DNA of 5,337 nt from Dehalococcoidia bacterium (lineage in GTDB: Bacteria > Chloroflexota > Dehalococcoidia > E44-bin15): NCBI GenBank assembly GCA_004377275.1, contig SOIC01000090.1:1-5337 (forward strand), read 5' to 3'. The notes under the pieces were generated by a model. That model saw only the letters and a program-made list of their open reading frames with translations, made no database searches and was not told the DNA's origin. Made by a program: the position numbers and the translations under genes. This document shows positions 1 through 4,661 of the stretch, in pieces; the first letter of the stretch is position 1; each line of letters begins with the position of its first letter.

Positions 1-66
1 CACATTGCGCTTTTTCATTTTTTCGCTCTTTTACTTTTTCACACTTTCACACTATAGTGCACTCAC
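1..66. other. Pyrimidine-rich low-complexity tract with a perfect 10-bp palindrome
   Basis: The first 50 bases are almost pure T/C on the plus strand, with irregular repeats of 'ttttc' and 'acactttcac'. They end in the perfect palindrome CACTATAGTG (50-59), which overlaps a second palindrome, AGTGCACT (56-63). There is no open frame of note. The region lies downstream of the minus-strand regulator gene. The T-rich stretch is on the plus strand, so it would be A-rich in the operon transcript and does not make a classical intrinsic terminator for it. It could be part of the control region of a gene beyond the left edge, but nothing here proves that. Confidence 0.5.
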
Positions 67-68
67 GG

Positions 69-185
69 CGTGATTTCCAGATTTACAGTCTGTTGAATTT
101 CAGCAACAGTAATGTTCGAAAAAGCAATCGTCACGCGATTTCTAGATTTAACATCGGTTGAATTTCATCGATCGCAATGTTCGAA
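69..185. repeat. Two diverged copies of a 52-nt direct repeat, 65-bp period
   Basis: Copy 1 is 69-120 and copy 2 is 134-185. They align without gaps with 41 of 52 bases identical by hand count. The best conserved blocks are 'gttgaatttca' and 'aatgttcgaa', and both copies end in the palindrome TTCGAA. Copy 1 also contains a 6-bp hairpin (CTGTTG, 8-nt loop, CAACAG, about 91-110); copy 2 does not keep that stem. A 13-nt spacer separates the copies. The repeat lies just past the stop codon of the Lrp-like gene. It may be a duplicated regulatory element or the remnant of an older tandem duplication; the sequence alone does not decide. Confidence 0.7.
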
Positions 186-190
186 GAAAC

Positions 191-670
191 TCAAGGCATA
201 ATGGGCACCCGCTTTGGCCGCTTCTCAACCTCCAGGATCTCGCCGTCCTCCTTATAGCGCTTGAGCAGGAAGTGGGTCACCGTCCCCTGCACCCCATCAA
301 GGGGGGCGAGTTTCTGGGTGACGAAGGAAGCGACCTCTTGCATTGTCTTGCCAGCTACCAGCACGGCGAGGTCGTAGGTACCTGACATCAGATATACCGA
401 GCGCGCCTCGGGGAAGCGATAGATCCGCTCGGCGATGGCATCGAATCCGACATCGCGCTGGGGCACTAGCCTCACCTCAACCAGGGCCACGACCTGCTCA
501 TCGCCCAGCCTATCCCAGTTGACTATCGCCTTGTATTTGAGGATGGTGCGGTCGCGCTCCGCCTGCTTAATCGCCCCCTTAACTTTAGAGAGAGGGATGC
601 CGGTCATGGTGGCGATCTGCTGGGGGGTTTTACGGGCATCCTCTTCCAGGATCTTAAAGATTTCGTTCAT
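191..670 (-). CDS. Lrp/AsnC-family transcriptional regulator
   Basis: A 159-aa protein with the two-part layout of the Lrp/AsnC family. An N-terminal winged helix-turn-helix spans about residues 3-55 (PQQIATMTGIPLSKVKGAIK marks the HTH, followed by the wing 'ILKYKAIVN'). A C-terminal ligand-binding and oligomerisation domain spans about 58-145, with the family-typical 'MSGTYDLAVLV' at 95-105. Members bind DNA as multimers and often sense amino acids; the effector here is unknown. I chose the ATG at 670 because AAAAAGGAGG sits six bases upstream. The ATG at 676 abuts that Shine-Dalgarno, and a longer reading to 733 adds a non-family N-terminus. The start overlaps the stop of the upstream methyltransferase gene as ATGA, which suggests translational coupling. 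No clear terminator follows the stop codon. It might act on the duplicated element just downstream; that is speculation. Confidence 0.9.
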   Translation of the reverse strand: MNEIFKILEEDARKTPQQIATMTGIPLSKVKGAIKQAERDRTILKYKAIVNWDRLGDEQVVALVEVRLVPQRDVGFDAIAERIYRFPEARSVYLMSGTYDLAVLVAGKTMQEVASFVTQKLAPLDGVQGTVTHFLLKRYKEDGEILEVEKRPKRVPIMP

Positions 671-1440
671 TGCCATCCTCCTTTTTGAGCCAGAACACAA
701 AAGGTAGTGAAGTATCTCCCGCGATAGTTGCATCTTTGGGGGTCATCGAGCACCAGGCCTGGCCGGTAGTCATAGCCATTTACCAGGGCCAGGCCAGCCT
801 GCTCGAGGGTGTTCACGAATATATCTTCGATGTCGTGGATGCTATAGGCGGCGCCGATGCCATCATATATAGCCCCCAGGCTCCAGTTATCCGTCTTTTG
901 CCGCCGCGGCTCGTAGGCGTCCGAGGTCAGGTATAAGAGTCCGCCCTTCTTGAGCACCCGCCCCATCTCAACAAGGGCTCTCCGGGTTAGAGCGGTGAAA
1001 TCCTTGTAAGCAATGGGCTTCCAGTCTGGCGTAATATCCAGATGCTCGATGGTAGAAATGCAGGCCACCAGGTCGAATTTTGCGTCCTCATAGGGCATCT
1101 GTAGCATGGTCCCGCAGTGCACGGCGACACCGTTCTCGCGGCATCTCTTCCTGAAGTCCTCCTTGTCGGGTGCCATCGGCTGGGGGTAGTCGATGGTGGC
1201 GACCGATGCCCCTTTTCTCGCCAGGAAGAGGCAGAAGGTGCTGTTACCCGGCCCCACATCGAGCACCTGAAGCCCGCCGAAATCTCCGATGAATCTCACC
1301 AGCTTGCCATATTCCCATGCCTTGAGCCCATTGATGGCGCTATCGGAGAGGCGGTTTCTCAAATAGGAGTCAAAAGCTATCATCTCGCCCGTCTCCCTGG
1401 CGAGATGGACGAGGTCTCTCTTATCGATGAAGGTATTCAT
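667..1440 (-). CDS. Class I SAM-dependent methyltransferase, substrate unknown
   Basis: A 257-aa soluble protein with a Rossmann-type methyltransferase fold. Motif I is 'VLDVGPGNS' at residues 59-67, the ribose-binding acidic residue is D84 in 'ATIDYP', the post-motif 'FDLVACISTIEHL' is at 122-134, and 'LKKGGLLYLTSD' at 163-174 is the usual strand-4/5 region. About 80 C-terminal residues ('NWSLGAIYDGIG' onward) lie outside the core and probably shape the substrate site. The motifs fit Methyltransf_11/25-like enzymes, which act on anything from lipids to sugars, so no substrate can be named. The ATG at 1440 overlaps the upstream gene's TAA as TAATG, with GAGG a few bases upstream. An in-frame GTG at 1461 also has GGAGG upstream and would add seven residues. 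The stop overlaps the start of the Lrp-like gene. Confidence 0.85.
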   Translation of the reverse strand: MNTFIDKRDLVHLARETGEMIAFDSYLRNRLSDSAINGLKAWEYGKLVRFIGDFGGLQVLDVGPGNSTFCLFLARKGASVATIDYPQPMAPDKEDFRKRCRENGVAVHCGTMLQMPYEDAKFDLVACISTIEHLDITPDWKPIAYKDFTALTRRALVEMGRVLKKGGLLYLTSDAYEPRRQKTDNWSLGAIYDGIGAAYSIHDIEDIFVNTLEQAGLALVNGYDYRPGLVLDDPQRCNYRGRYFTTFCVLAQKGGWQ

Positions 1441-1691
1441 TAAACCTCGCGTAGCCACCACGCATCCTCCCGCTCATCATAGCAAATCTCGAACCGCTTT
1501 TCATCCTTTTCGCCCTTTGCGCCCTTTGCGCTCGTTGTGACCACTACGAAATGTTTTTGTCCAGGTTCAATCCATTCTTTTTCAATGTCCTTTACTTCAT
1601 ACTGCTCATCCTGCCACACGAGTGAAGCGGGGCGGTCGACGTATCTGCGCCCGGAGTAGCACTGAACTTGGATCTCCTGCTCGTAGGCCAT
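1440..1691 (-). CDS. Small conserved-type protein resembling DUF6504
   Basis: An 83-aa protein of unknown function. The spacing of 'RPASLVWQDEQYEVKDIEKEW' elements (P21, W26, Y31, V33, W40), then 'HFVVVTT' (47-53), 'RFEICYDE' (66-73) and the terminal 'WWLREV', resembles the short beta-rich DUF6504 proteins, which carry a P-x4-W-x4-Y-x-V-x6-W pattern. This is pattern recognition, not a search. There is no signal peptide or membrane segment. The start at 1691 is preferred because an AGAGG lies just upstream and the family-like part begins there; a GTG at 1730 would add 13 residues with no visible Shine-Dalgarno. Residues 54-65 are a lysine-rich insert made by in-frame 9-bp repeats. The stop overlaps the methyltransferase start (TAATG), so the two are probably co-translated. 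Confidence 0.75.
   Translation of the reverse strand: MAYEQEIQVQCYSGRRYVDRPASLVWQDEQYEVKDIEKEWIEPGQKHFVVVTTSAKGAKGEKDEKRFEICYDEREDAWWLREV
1511..1531. repeat. Short tandem 9-bp repeat inside the DUF6504-like gene
   Basis: Two exact copies of CGCCCTTTG lie at 1511-1519 and 1520-1528, followed by a partial third. On the coding (minus) strand they give in-frame Ala-Lys-Gly units (AKGAKG), flanked by the related EKDEK. The repeat therefore changes loop length without breaking the frame. It has the look of slippage-prone low-complexity DNA between two predicted beta strands. Confidence 0.7.
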
Positions 1692-1750
1692 TGCCTCTAT
1701 TTTCCCCTGATGTCTTACTCTTGTGAGCACAACGTGCTACAGGTGCACCC
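1692..1750. other. 59-nt intergenic gap with a weak dyad
   Basis: This gap separates the pilin-like gene from the DUF6504-like gene. It is the only junction after the membrane peptide gene that is not an overlap. It contains a 5-bp inverted repeat (AGCAC, AAC loop, GTGCT at 1726-1738) with no following T-run on the operon strand, so it is not a convincing terminator. No good -10/-35 pair was seen on the minus strand here. The two genes downstream may depend on read-through. Confidence 0.4.
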
Positions 1751-2113
1751 TCAGCATATGTTCTGCAGGCAAACCGCTCCTTCTGGGTCGCTGTTCACCC
1801 ACCACTCGCACCTGCTATCGTTGGCCGGGACAGCCGCCATAAAGTCGGGAACAAGCTTTGTCCACTCTATGTCTCCTGGCTGGCCGTCAGCGGTGGGCCA
1901 CAACTGGTGCTCGGCATTGTAATCATTGATGGCCTGCTGAATGGTATCCCTAGCTTGCACGCACGACATTACCACTGTTGGCAGCGGTGTCGGCGTTGCT
2001 GTCGGCGTGGGTTCTGCTGCCGTTCCGTCATAGCGGACAAATCCCACCACCAATAGGACAGCGAGCAGTAATATACCCCCATACCCCAGAATGCGCCATA
2101 TTATTCCGTCCAT
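1751..2113 (-). CDS. Membrane-anchored pilin/pseudopilin-like protein with Thr/Pro linker
   Basis: A 120-aa protein that I can describe but not assign. Residues 4-26 form one hydrophobic segment ('GILLLAVLLVVGFV'). A Thr/Pro-rich linker follows (about 34-46, 'EPTPTATPTPLPT'), then a C-terminal domain from C51. That domain begins 'CVQARDTIQQAINDYNAEH' and continues 'LWPT', reminiscent of the globular part of type II secretion and type IV pilin-like proteins, where a Cys/Asn-x-x-x-x-x-I-x-x-A-I-x-x-Y helix precedes 'yP'. Four cysteines (C51, C102, C115, C120) could form two disulfides outside the membrane. No canonical prepilin peptidase site (G-F-T-L-I-E) is present, and there is no lipobox. 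The likely topology is N-in with the C-domain outside. The ATG at 2113 has GAGGG upstream and overlaps the stop of the preceding 25-codon gene (TAATG). Confidence 0.8.
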   Translation of the reverse strand: MDGIIWRILGYGGILLLAVLLVVGFVRYDGTAAEPTPTATPTPLPTVVMSCVQARDTIQQAINDYNAEHQLWPTADGQPGDIEWTKLVPDFMAAVPANDSRCEWWVNSDPEGAVCLQNIC

Positions 2114-2190
2114 TAGTTACCCTCTTCTCCGGCTTCCAGGAAGAAAATTGCCGCTACTACCACGAACATCAACAGATACATCCACAGCAT
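2113..2190 (-). CDS. 25-aa single-pass membrane peptide
   Basis: A very short gene starting MLWMYLLMFVVV and continuing AAIFFLEAGEEGN. Residues 1-18 are almost wholly hydrophobic, enough for one membrane span, and the tail is short and acidic (E19, E22, E23). There is a good Shine-Dalgarno (AAAGGGG) seven bases before the ATG. It starts 27 nt after the gatA stop, and its TAA overlaps the next gene's ATG as TAATG. These features argue for real translation, with the peptide coupled to the pilin-like membrane protein. Its role is unknown: it could be a partner or stabiliser of that protein, or chiefly a leader that sets its translation. It is not related to any named family I can recall. Confidence 0.65.
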   Translation of the reverse strand: MLWMYLLMFVVVAAIFFLEAGEEGN

Positions 2191-2217
2191 AGATTATCCC
2201 CTTTCTAAATCACCGGT

Positions 2218-3687
2218 CTATTTTCCCTCTTTTTCAAGCTGCGGCCGCCGCTCTCCCCACCCGGTCGCCTGCTCGTAGGCGTAGCCAATGCGAAAGAGCA
2301 CTTCTTCGCTGAATGGCTTCCCTAGTATCTGCATCCCCACCGGCAGCCCATCGCAGAAGCCGGCGGGGACGGAGAGGCCGGGGATGCCGGCGATGTTTAT
2401 GGGCAGGGTGCAGACATCGCTGAGATACATCTGGAGCGGGTCATCCACCCTCTCCCCGATCTTGAAGGGCACCGTGGGCGAGGTGGGGGTGATCAGGGCA
2501 TCGTAGCGCTCAAAGGCCTCCTCAAACTCCCGCCTGATCAGGGTACGCACCTTCTGCGCCTTGAGGTAATAGGCATCGTAATAGCCGGCGGAGAGGGCAT
2601 AGGTTCCCAGGATGATGCGCCGCTTCACCTCGGGGCCAAAGCCATAGCCCCTCGTCTTCTCCATAGCATCCCACATATTCTTTCCTTCATATGAGAAGCC
2701 GTATTTCACCCCGTCGTATCGGGCGAGATTCGCCATCGCCTCCGAGGGGGCGATAATATAGTAGGCGGCCAGGGCATATTTTGTGTGGGACAGCGACACC
2801 TCCCAATCCACCGTTGCCCCCAGCTCCTCAAGCTTTGCGATAGCGGTGCGCATTACCTCCTCAACCCCCCTTTGCATCCCCTCAACGAAATATTCCTTGG
2901 GGACGCCCAACTTAAGCCCCTTGAGATCGGGGATGAGCGATTTGGTATAGTCGGGAACGGGATAGTTCACCGATGTCGAATCCCTCGGGTCATAGCCGGC
3001 GATGACATTCATCACCAGTGCCGAGTCGGCAACATCCCTGGTCATCGAACCGATCTGGTCCAGGGAGCTGGCGAAGGCCACCAGGCCAAATCTTGAGACC
3101 CGGCCGTACGTAGGCTTGAGGCCGACGATATTGCAGAATCCCGCTGGCTGGCGGATGCTCCCCCCTGTATCGGAGCCCAGGGCGTAGATAGCCTCGCCGG
3201 TGGATACTGCCACCGCCGGCCCCCCGCTTGAGCCGCCGGGGACGCGGGCTAAGTCCCAGGGGTTTGAGGTGATGAAAAAGGCCGAGTGCTCGTTGGAGGA
3301 GCCCATAGCGAACTCATCCATGTTCCCCTTGCCCACCATCACCATGCCAGCATCCCTCAGCTTTTCCACCACCGTGGCATCGTAGGGGGGGACAAAATTC
3401 TCCAGCATCCTCGAGGAGCAGGTGGTGGCAATCCCCCTGGTGCACATATTGTCCTTGATCAGCGCGGGTACACCGGTTAAGGGGGTGAGATCGTCGCTCT
3501 TAATTCGCTCATCGGCCTGCGCCGCCTGGCGAAGGGCCTCATCCGCGGTCACGGTAACAAAGGCATGAACCTTTTTCTCGACATGTGCGATGTGCTCCAG
3601 CACTGCCTTGGTTAGCTCTAAAGCGGAGACCTCTCTTTTCTTGAGAAGCTGGTGAGCCTGGTGAATGGTCAGGTCGTAGCGGTTCAA
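2218..3687 (-). CDS. gatA: Aspartyl/glutamyl-tRNA amidotransferase subunit A
   Basis: A full-length GatA of 489 aa (the family is usually about 480-490). It is the amidase subunit of GatCAB, which releases ammonia from glutamine and passes it to GatB, where misacylated Glu-tRNA(Gln) and/or Asp-tRNA(Asn) is converted to the amide form. The amidase-signature triad is intact: K78 in 'PALIKDN', cis-Ser S153 in 'GGSSGG' and nucleophile S177 in 'GSDTGGSIR', with the expected spacing of 75 and 24. 'ALITPTSPTVPF' (397-408) and 'NIAGIPGLSVPAG' (431-443) are also typical. The start is TTG at 3687: the protein then opens 'NRYDLTIHQAHQLL', as GatA does, AGGGGG lies upstream, and no other in-frame start occurs before a stop. 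The gene follows gatC by 72 nt. gatB is not in the window. Cytoplasmic. Confidence 0.98.
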   Translation of the reverse strand: MNRYDLTIHQAHQLLKKREVSALELTKAVLEHIAHVEKKVHAFVTVTADEALRQAAQADERIKSDDLTPLTGVPALIKDNMCTRGIATTCSSRMLENFVPPYDATVVEKLRDAGMVMVGKGNMDEFAMGSSNEHSAFFITSNPWDLARVPGGSSGGPAVAVSTGEAIYALGSDTGGSIRQPAGFCNIVGLKPTYGRVSRFGLVAFASSLDQIGSMTRDVADSALVMNVIAGYDPRDSTSVNYPVPDYTKSLIPDLKGLKLGVPKEYFVEGMQRGVEEVMRTAIAKLEELGATVDWEVSLSHTKYALAAYYIIAPSEAMANLARYDGVKYGFSYEGKNMWDAMEKTRGYGFGPEVKRRIILGTYALSAGYYDAYYLKAQKVRTLIRREFEEAFERYDALITPTSPTVPFKIGERVDDPLQMYLSDVCTLPINIAGIPGLSVPAGFCDGLPVGMQILGKPFSEEVLFRIGYAYEQATGWGERRPQLEKEGK

Positions 3688-3763
3688 CTTCTTCCCCCTT
3701 TTTCGACCTGTGCGATGGTCAACTCCTCTATCACCTGCTGATTTTTGTGATCGCGGTTCTCAT
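3684..3763 (-). other. Chain of two minimal ORFs bridging gatC and gatA by start/stop overlaps
   Basis: The gatC stop is ATGA, which opens a 10-codon frame (MRTAITKISR, 3763-3731). That ends in GTGA, whose GTG opens a 16-codon frame (reading VIEELTIAQVEKGGRS, 3734-3684). This ends in TTGA, whose TTG is the start of gatA. Neither mini-frame has a good Shine-Dalgarno, so they are unlikely to be independent genes. The arrangement could let a terminating ribosome restart stepwise across the 72-nt gap, or it could be chance. I list it as an observed structure, not as two genes. Confidence 0.35.
3688..3705 (-). promoter_or_regulatory. Ribosome binding site supporting the TTG start of gatA
   Basis: On the minus strand AAAAAGGGGG is followed by AAGAAG and then TTG. 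The purine-rich run places a Shine-Dalgarno about six to seven bases before the TTG, which supports this rare start codon. A TTG usually lowers initiation compared with ATG. Confidence 0.7.
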
Positions 3764-4050
3764 TGCTCCAGCACCGCCCGCACCCTGAAGTAGCCCTCCT
3801 CCTGGCGGGGGGCGTTGGCGAGGATATCGTCCTGGGGTGATGAGGGCGCGACCTCGTCCTCCCGAACCACGTTCTCCAGGGGGATGGGGTATGCGGTAGG
3901 GGGGACATCGCTGGTATCAACCTGCTGCAAAATATCGAAATTATCCAGGATGTTGGAAAGTTGCTCTTGGAATCTCTCCAGCTCCTCCTCGGAGAGTCCC
4001 AACCGGCAAAGGGCTGCGATGTGCACCACCTCTTCACGACTCAGCTTCAT
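3760..4050 (-). CDS. gatC: Aspartyl/glutamyl-tRNA amidotransferase subunit C
   Basis: A 96-aa GatC of normal family length. This small subunit wraps around the GatA-GatB interface and stabilises the amidotransferase complex. Typical landmarks are all present: 'MKLSREEVVHIAALCRLGLS' at the N-terminus, the helix 'FQEQLSNILDNFDILQQVDT' (27-46), 'VPPTAYP' (49-55), 'REDEVAPS' (63-70), 'ILANAP' (76-81) and 'GYFRVRAVLE' (86-95). I chose the ATG at 4050, which matches the family N-terminus and has AGGGGG and GGAG upstream. A GTG at 4059 would add only three residues and has no spaced Shine-Dalgarno. The gene is first in the minus-strand set, about 25 nt after the predicted transcription start. Its stop overlaps an ATG in ATGA. 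Confidence 0.97.
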   Translation of the reverse strand: MKLSREEVVHIAALCRLGLSEEELERFQEQLSNILDNFDILQQVDTSDVPPTAYPIPLENVVREDEVAPSSPQDDILANAPRQEEGYFRVRAVLEQ

Positions 4051-4081
4051 TTTCTCCACCCCCTAAGCGGCAGTATTGCTG

Positions 4082-4111
4082 ATTATAGCACCTGACTATC
4101 GGTCTAAGCAA
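4082..4111 (-). promoter_or_regulatory. Extended -10 promoter for gatC and the downstream operon
   Basis: On the minus strand there is a perfect TATAAT (4087-4082) preceded by TGC, which gives the extended -10 form TGnTATAAT. A poor -35 (TTGCTT, 4111-4106) lies 18 bp upstream. Transcription would start near 4075 and give a leader of about 25 nt before the gatC ATG. The extended -10 fits the weak -35. It is the only convincing promoter found for the seven minus-strand genes. No riboswitch or leader structure fits in so short a UTR. Confidence 0.7.
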
Positions 4112-4130
4112 CACCTATGCCAGAGAAGCG

Positions 4131-4200
4131 GGAATTGGGGAATTAGTGATTAGGGATTAGTGGATGGTTAATGGTTGATAGTCGTTGGTTATTCGGTTGA
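4131..4200. repeat. Low-complexity G/A/T tract with irregular short repeats
   Basis: The plus strand has almost no C for about 50 bases and contains recurring words: 'ggaatt' and 'ggggaatt', GATTAG twice (4148-4153 and 4155-4160), then 'ggttaatggttgat' and 'gttggtt'. It has no exact period. It does not code, and it separates the gatC promoter from the hairpin repeats. Confidence 0.55.
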
Positions 4201-4217
4201 GTTGCTGATTTCCTCCA

Positions 4218-4280
4218 TTTTGTCATGCTGAACTCGTTTCAGCACCCCTTGCCTGGTGAAACCCAAGGTGAAGAATTTAT
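4218..4280. repeat. REP-like element, degenerate copy of the 'TGTCATGCTGAACTCG' family
   Basis: 'TTGTCATGCTGAACTCG' starts the element. Inside it is a perfect 7-bp stem TGCTGAA / TTCAGCA (4226-4232 and 4238-4244) with a 5-nt loop CTCGT. 'GGTGAAACCCAAGGTGAAG' (about 4255-4273) looks like a worn right arm. I recognise the motif as a widespread intergenic repeat in Chloroflexi and several other phyla. No T-run follows the stem on either strand, so it is not an intrinsic terminator. Confidence 0.6.
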
Positions 4281-4321
4281 ATCTTTGCCGCGCCCATTGC
4301 TATTAGGAATGAATTCCCCTA

Positions 4322-4403
4322 CGTCATTGCGAGCGGAGCGAAGCAATCCAAACACTCCGCCACTCTAGGGATTGCTTCGTCGCCAGAGCTCCTCGCAATG
4401 ACG
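4322..4403. repeat. MITE-like inverted repeat, copy 1 (82 bp)
   Basis: Perfect 12-bp terminal arms CGTCATTGCGAG (4322-4333) and CTCGCAATGACG (4392-4403) enclose a second perfect stem of 11 bp, CGAAGCAATCC (4339-4349) and GGATTGCTTCG (4369-4379). The whole can fold as a long, bulged hairpin with a 19-nt loop. It has no coding capacity. The sequence type is a common small dispersed repeat, probably moved by a transposase elsewhere in the genome; no transposase is present here. Flanking target duplications were not evident. Confidence 0.8.
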
Positions 4404-4426
4404 CCTATATGATGGCCGACGTAGTA

Positions 4427-4514
4427 CTGTCATTGCGAGCCAAAGGCGCGGCAATCTCATTGTTTGGCCACCACCCCAGGGATTGCTTCGGCACTTCGTG
4501 CCTCGCAATGACAG
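4427..4514. repeat. MITE-like inverted repeat, copy 2 (88 bp)
   Basis: Perfect 13-bp terminal arms CTGTCATTGCGAG (4427-4439) and CTCGCAATGACAG (4502-4514). The inner region is more diverged than in copy 1: GCAATC (4451-4456) can still pair with GATTGC (4481-4486). An extra small hairpin GGCAC-TTC-GTGCC (4490-4502) sits in the right half. It has the same orientation and family as copy 1, from which it is separated by 23 bp. It ends about 54 bp before the -35 of the EF-G-like gene. Confidence 0.8.
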
Positions 4515-4567
4515 CAACAAAGGACTGGCGGTTTTGTGTCACCAATGTACTGGACGAGTGCAGAGCA

Positions 4568-4596
4568 TTGCCAGCTATTCCCCAAGGGGTTATAAT
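4568..4596 (+). promoter_or_regulatory. Near-consensus sigma-70-type promoter for the EF-G-like gene
   Basis: The -35 is TTGCCA (4568-4573), five of six matches to TTGACA. An ideal 17-bp spacer is followed by a perfect -10 TATAAT (4591-4596). The start should fall near 4603, giving a leader of roughly 59 nt that ends in a strong ribosome binding site. The spacer holds the dyad CCCCAAGGGG (4580-4589), which may be an operator or chance. The promoter is divergent from the gatC promoter, about 480 bp away. Confidence 0.75.
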
Positions 4597-4647
4597 GAGG
4601 CGGAATAAGGCCCAGGGAGAGGGCGGAACCAAGATTGAGATCGAGGG

Positions 4648-4661
4648 AAGGGGGATAGTCG
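4648..4661 (+). promoter_or_regulatory. Ribosome binding site of the EF-G-like gene
   Basis: AAGGGGG (4648-4654) followed by a 7-nt spacer before the ATG at 4662. It fixes this start over the in-frame ATG at codon 9, which has no such site. Confidence 0.75.

Larger units (their letters stand above)
4112..4567. other. Gene-free intergenic stretch filled with repeats
   Basis: This stretch lies between the two divergent promoters. Reading from left to right it holds a G/A/T low-complexity tract, a REP-like hairpin, an A/T-rich piece with the small dyad GGAATGAATTCC (about 4306-4317), and two MITE-like inverted repeats. Open frames through it are translations of the repeats and lack ribosome binding sites. 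I see no tRNA, rRNA or CRISPR structure. Confidence 0.7.

Noticed and set aside
111..190. 26-codon plus-strand frame across the second 52-nt repeat copy
   Set aside because: The matching frame in copy 1 holds a stop, differences between copies show no preference for synonymous positions, and no ribosome binding site is present.
158..385. Plus-strand frame of 75 aa starting in the left repeat
   Set aside because: It runs antisense over the end of the Lrp-like gene and has no Shine-Dalgarno; the regulator is clearly the real gene.
1726..1738. AGCAC-AAC-GTGCT dyad as a terminator after the pilin-like gene
   Set aside because: The stem is only 5 bp and no T-run follows on the minus strand.
3684..4037. 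Minus-strand frame of 117 aa overlapping gatC
   Set aside because: It is an alternative frame of gatC, rich in Arg, Ser and Pro as expected for a shadow of GC-rich coding DNA. gatC itself is certain.
4226..4244. TGCTGAA/TTCAGCA hairpin as an intrinsic terminator
   Set aside because: No T-tract follows on either strand, and it lies between two divergent promoters with no gene ending nearby; it fits a dispersed repeat better.
4322..4514. CRISPR-like array
   Set aside because: There are only two units, each an imperfect long palindrome with different insides; no regular direct repeats with unique spacers.
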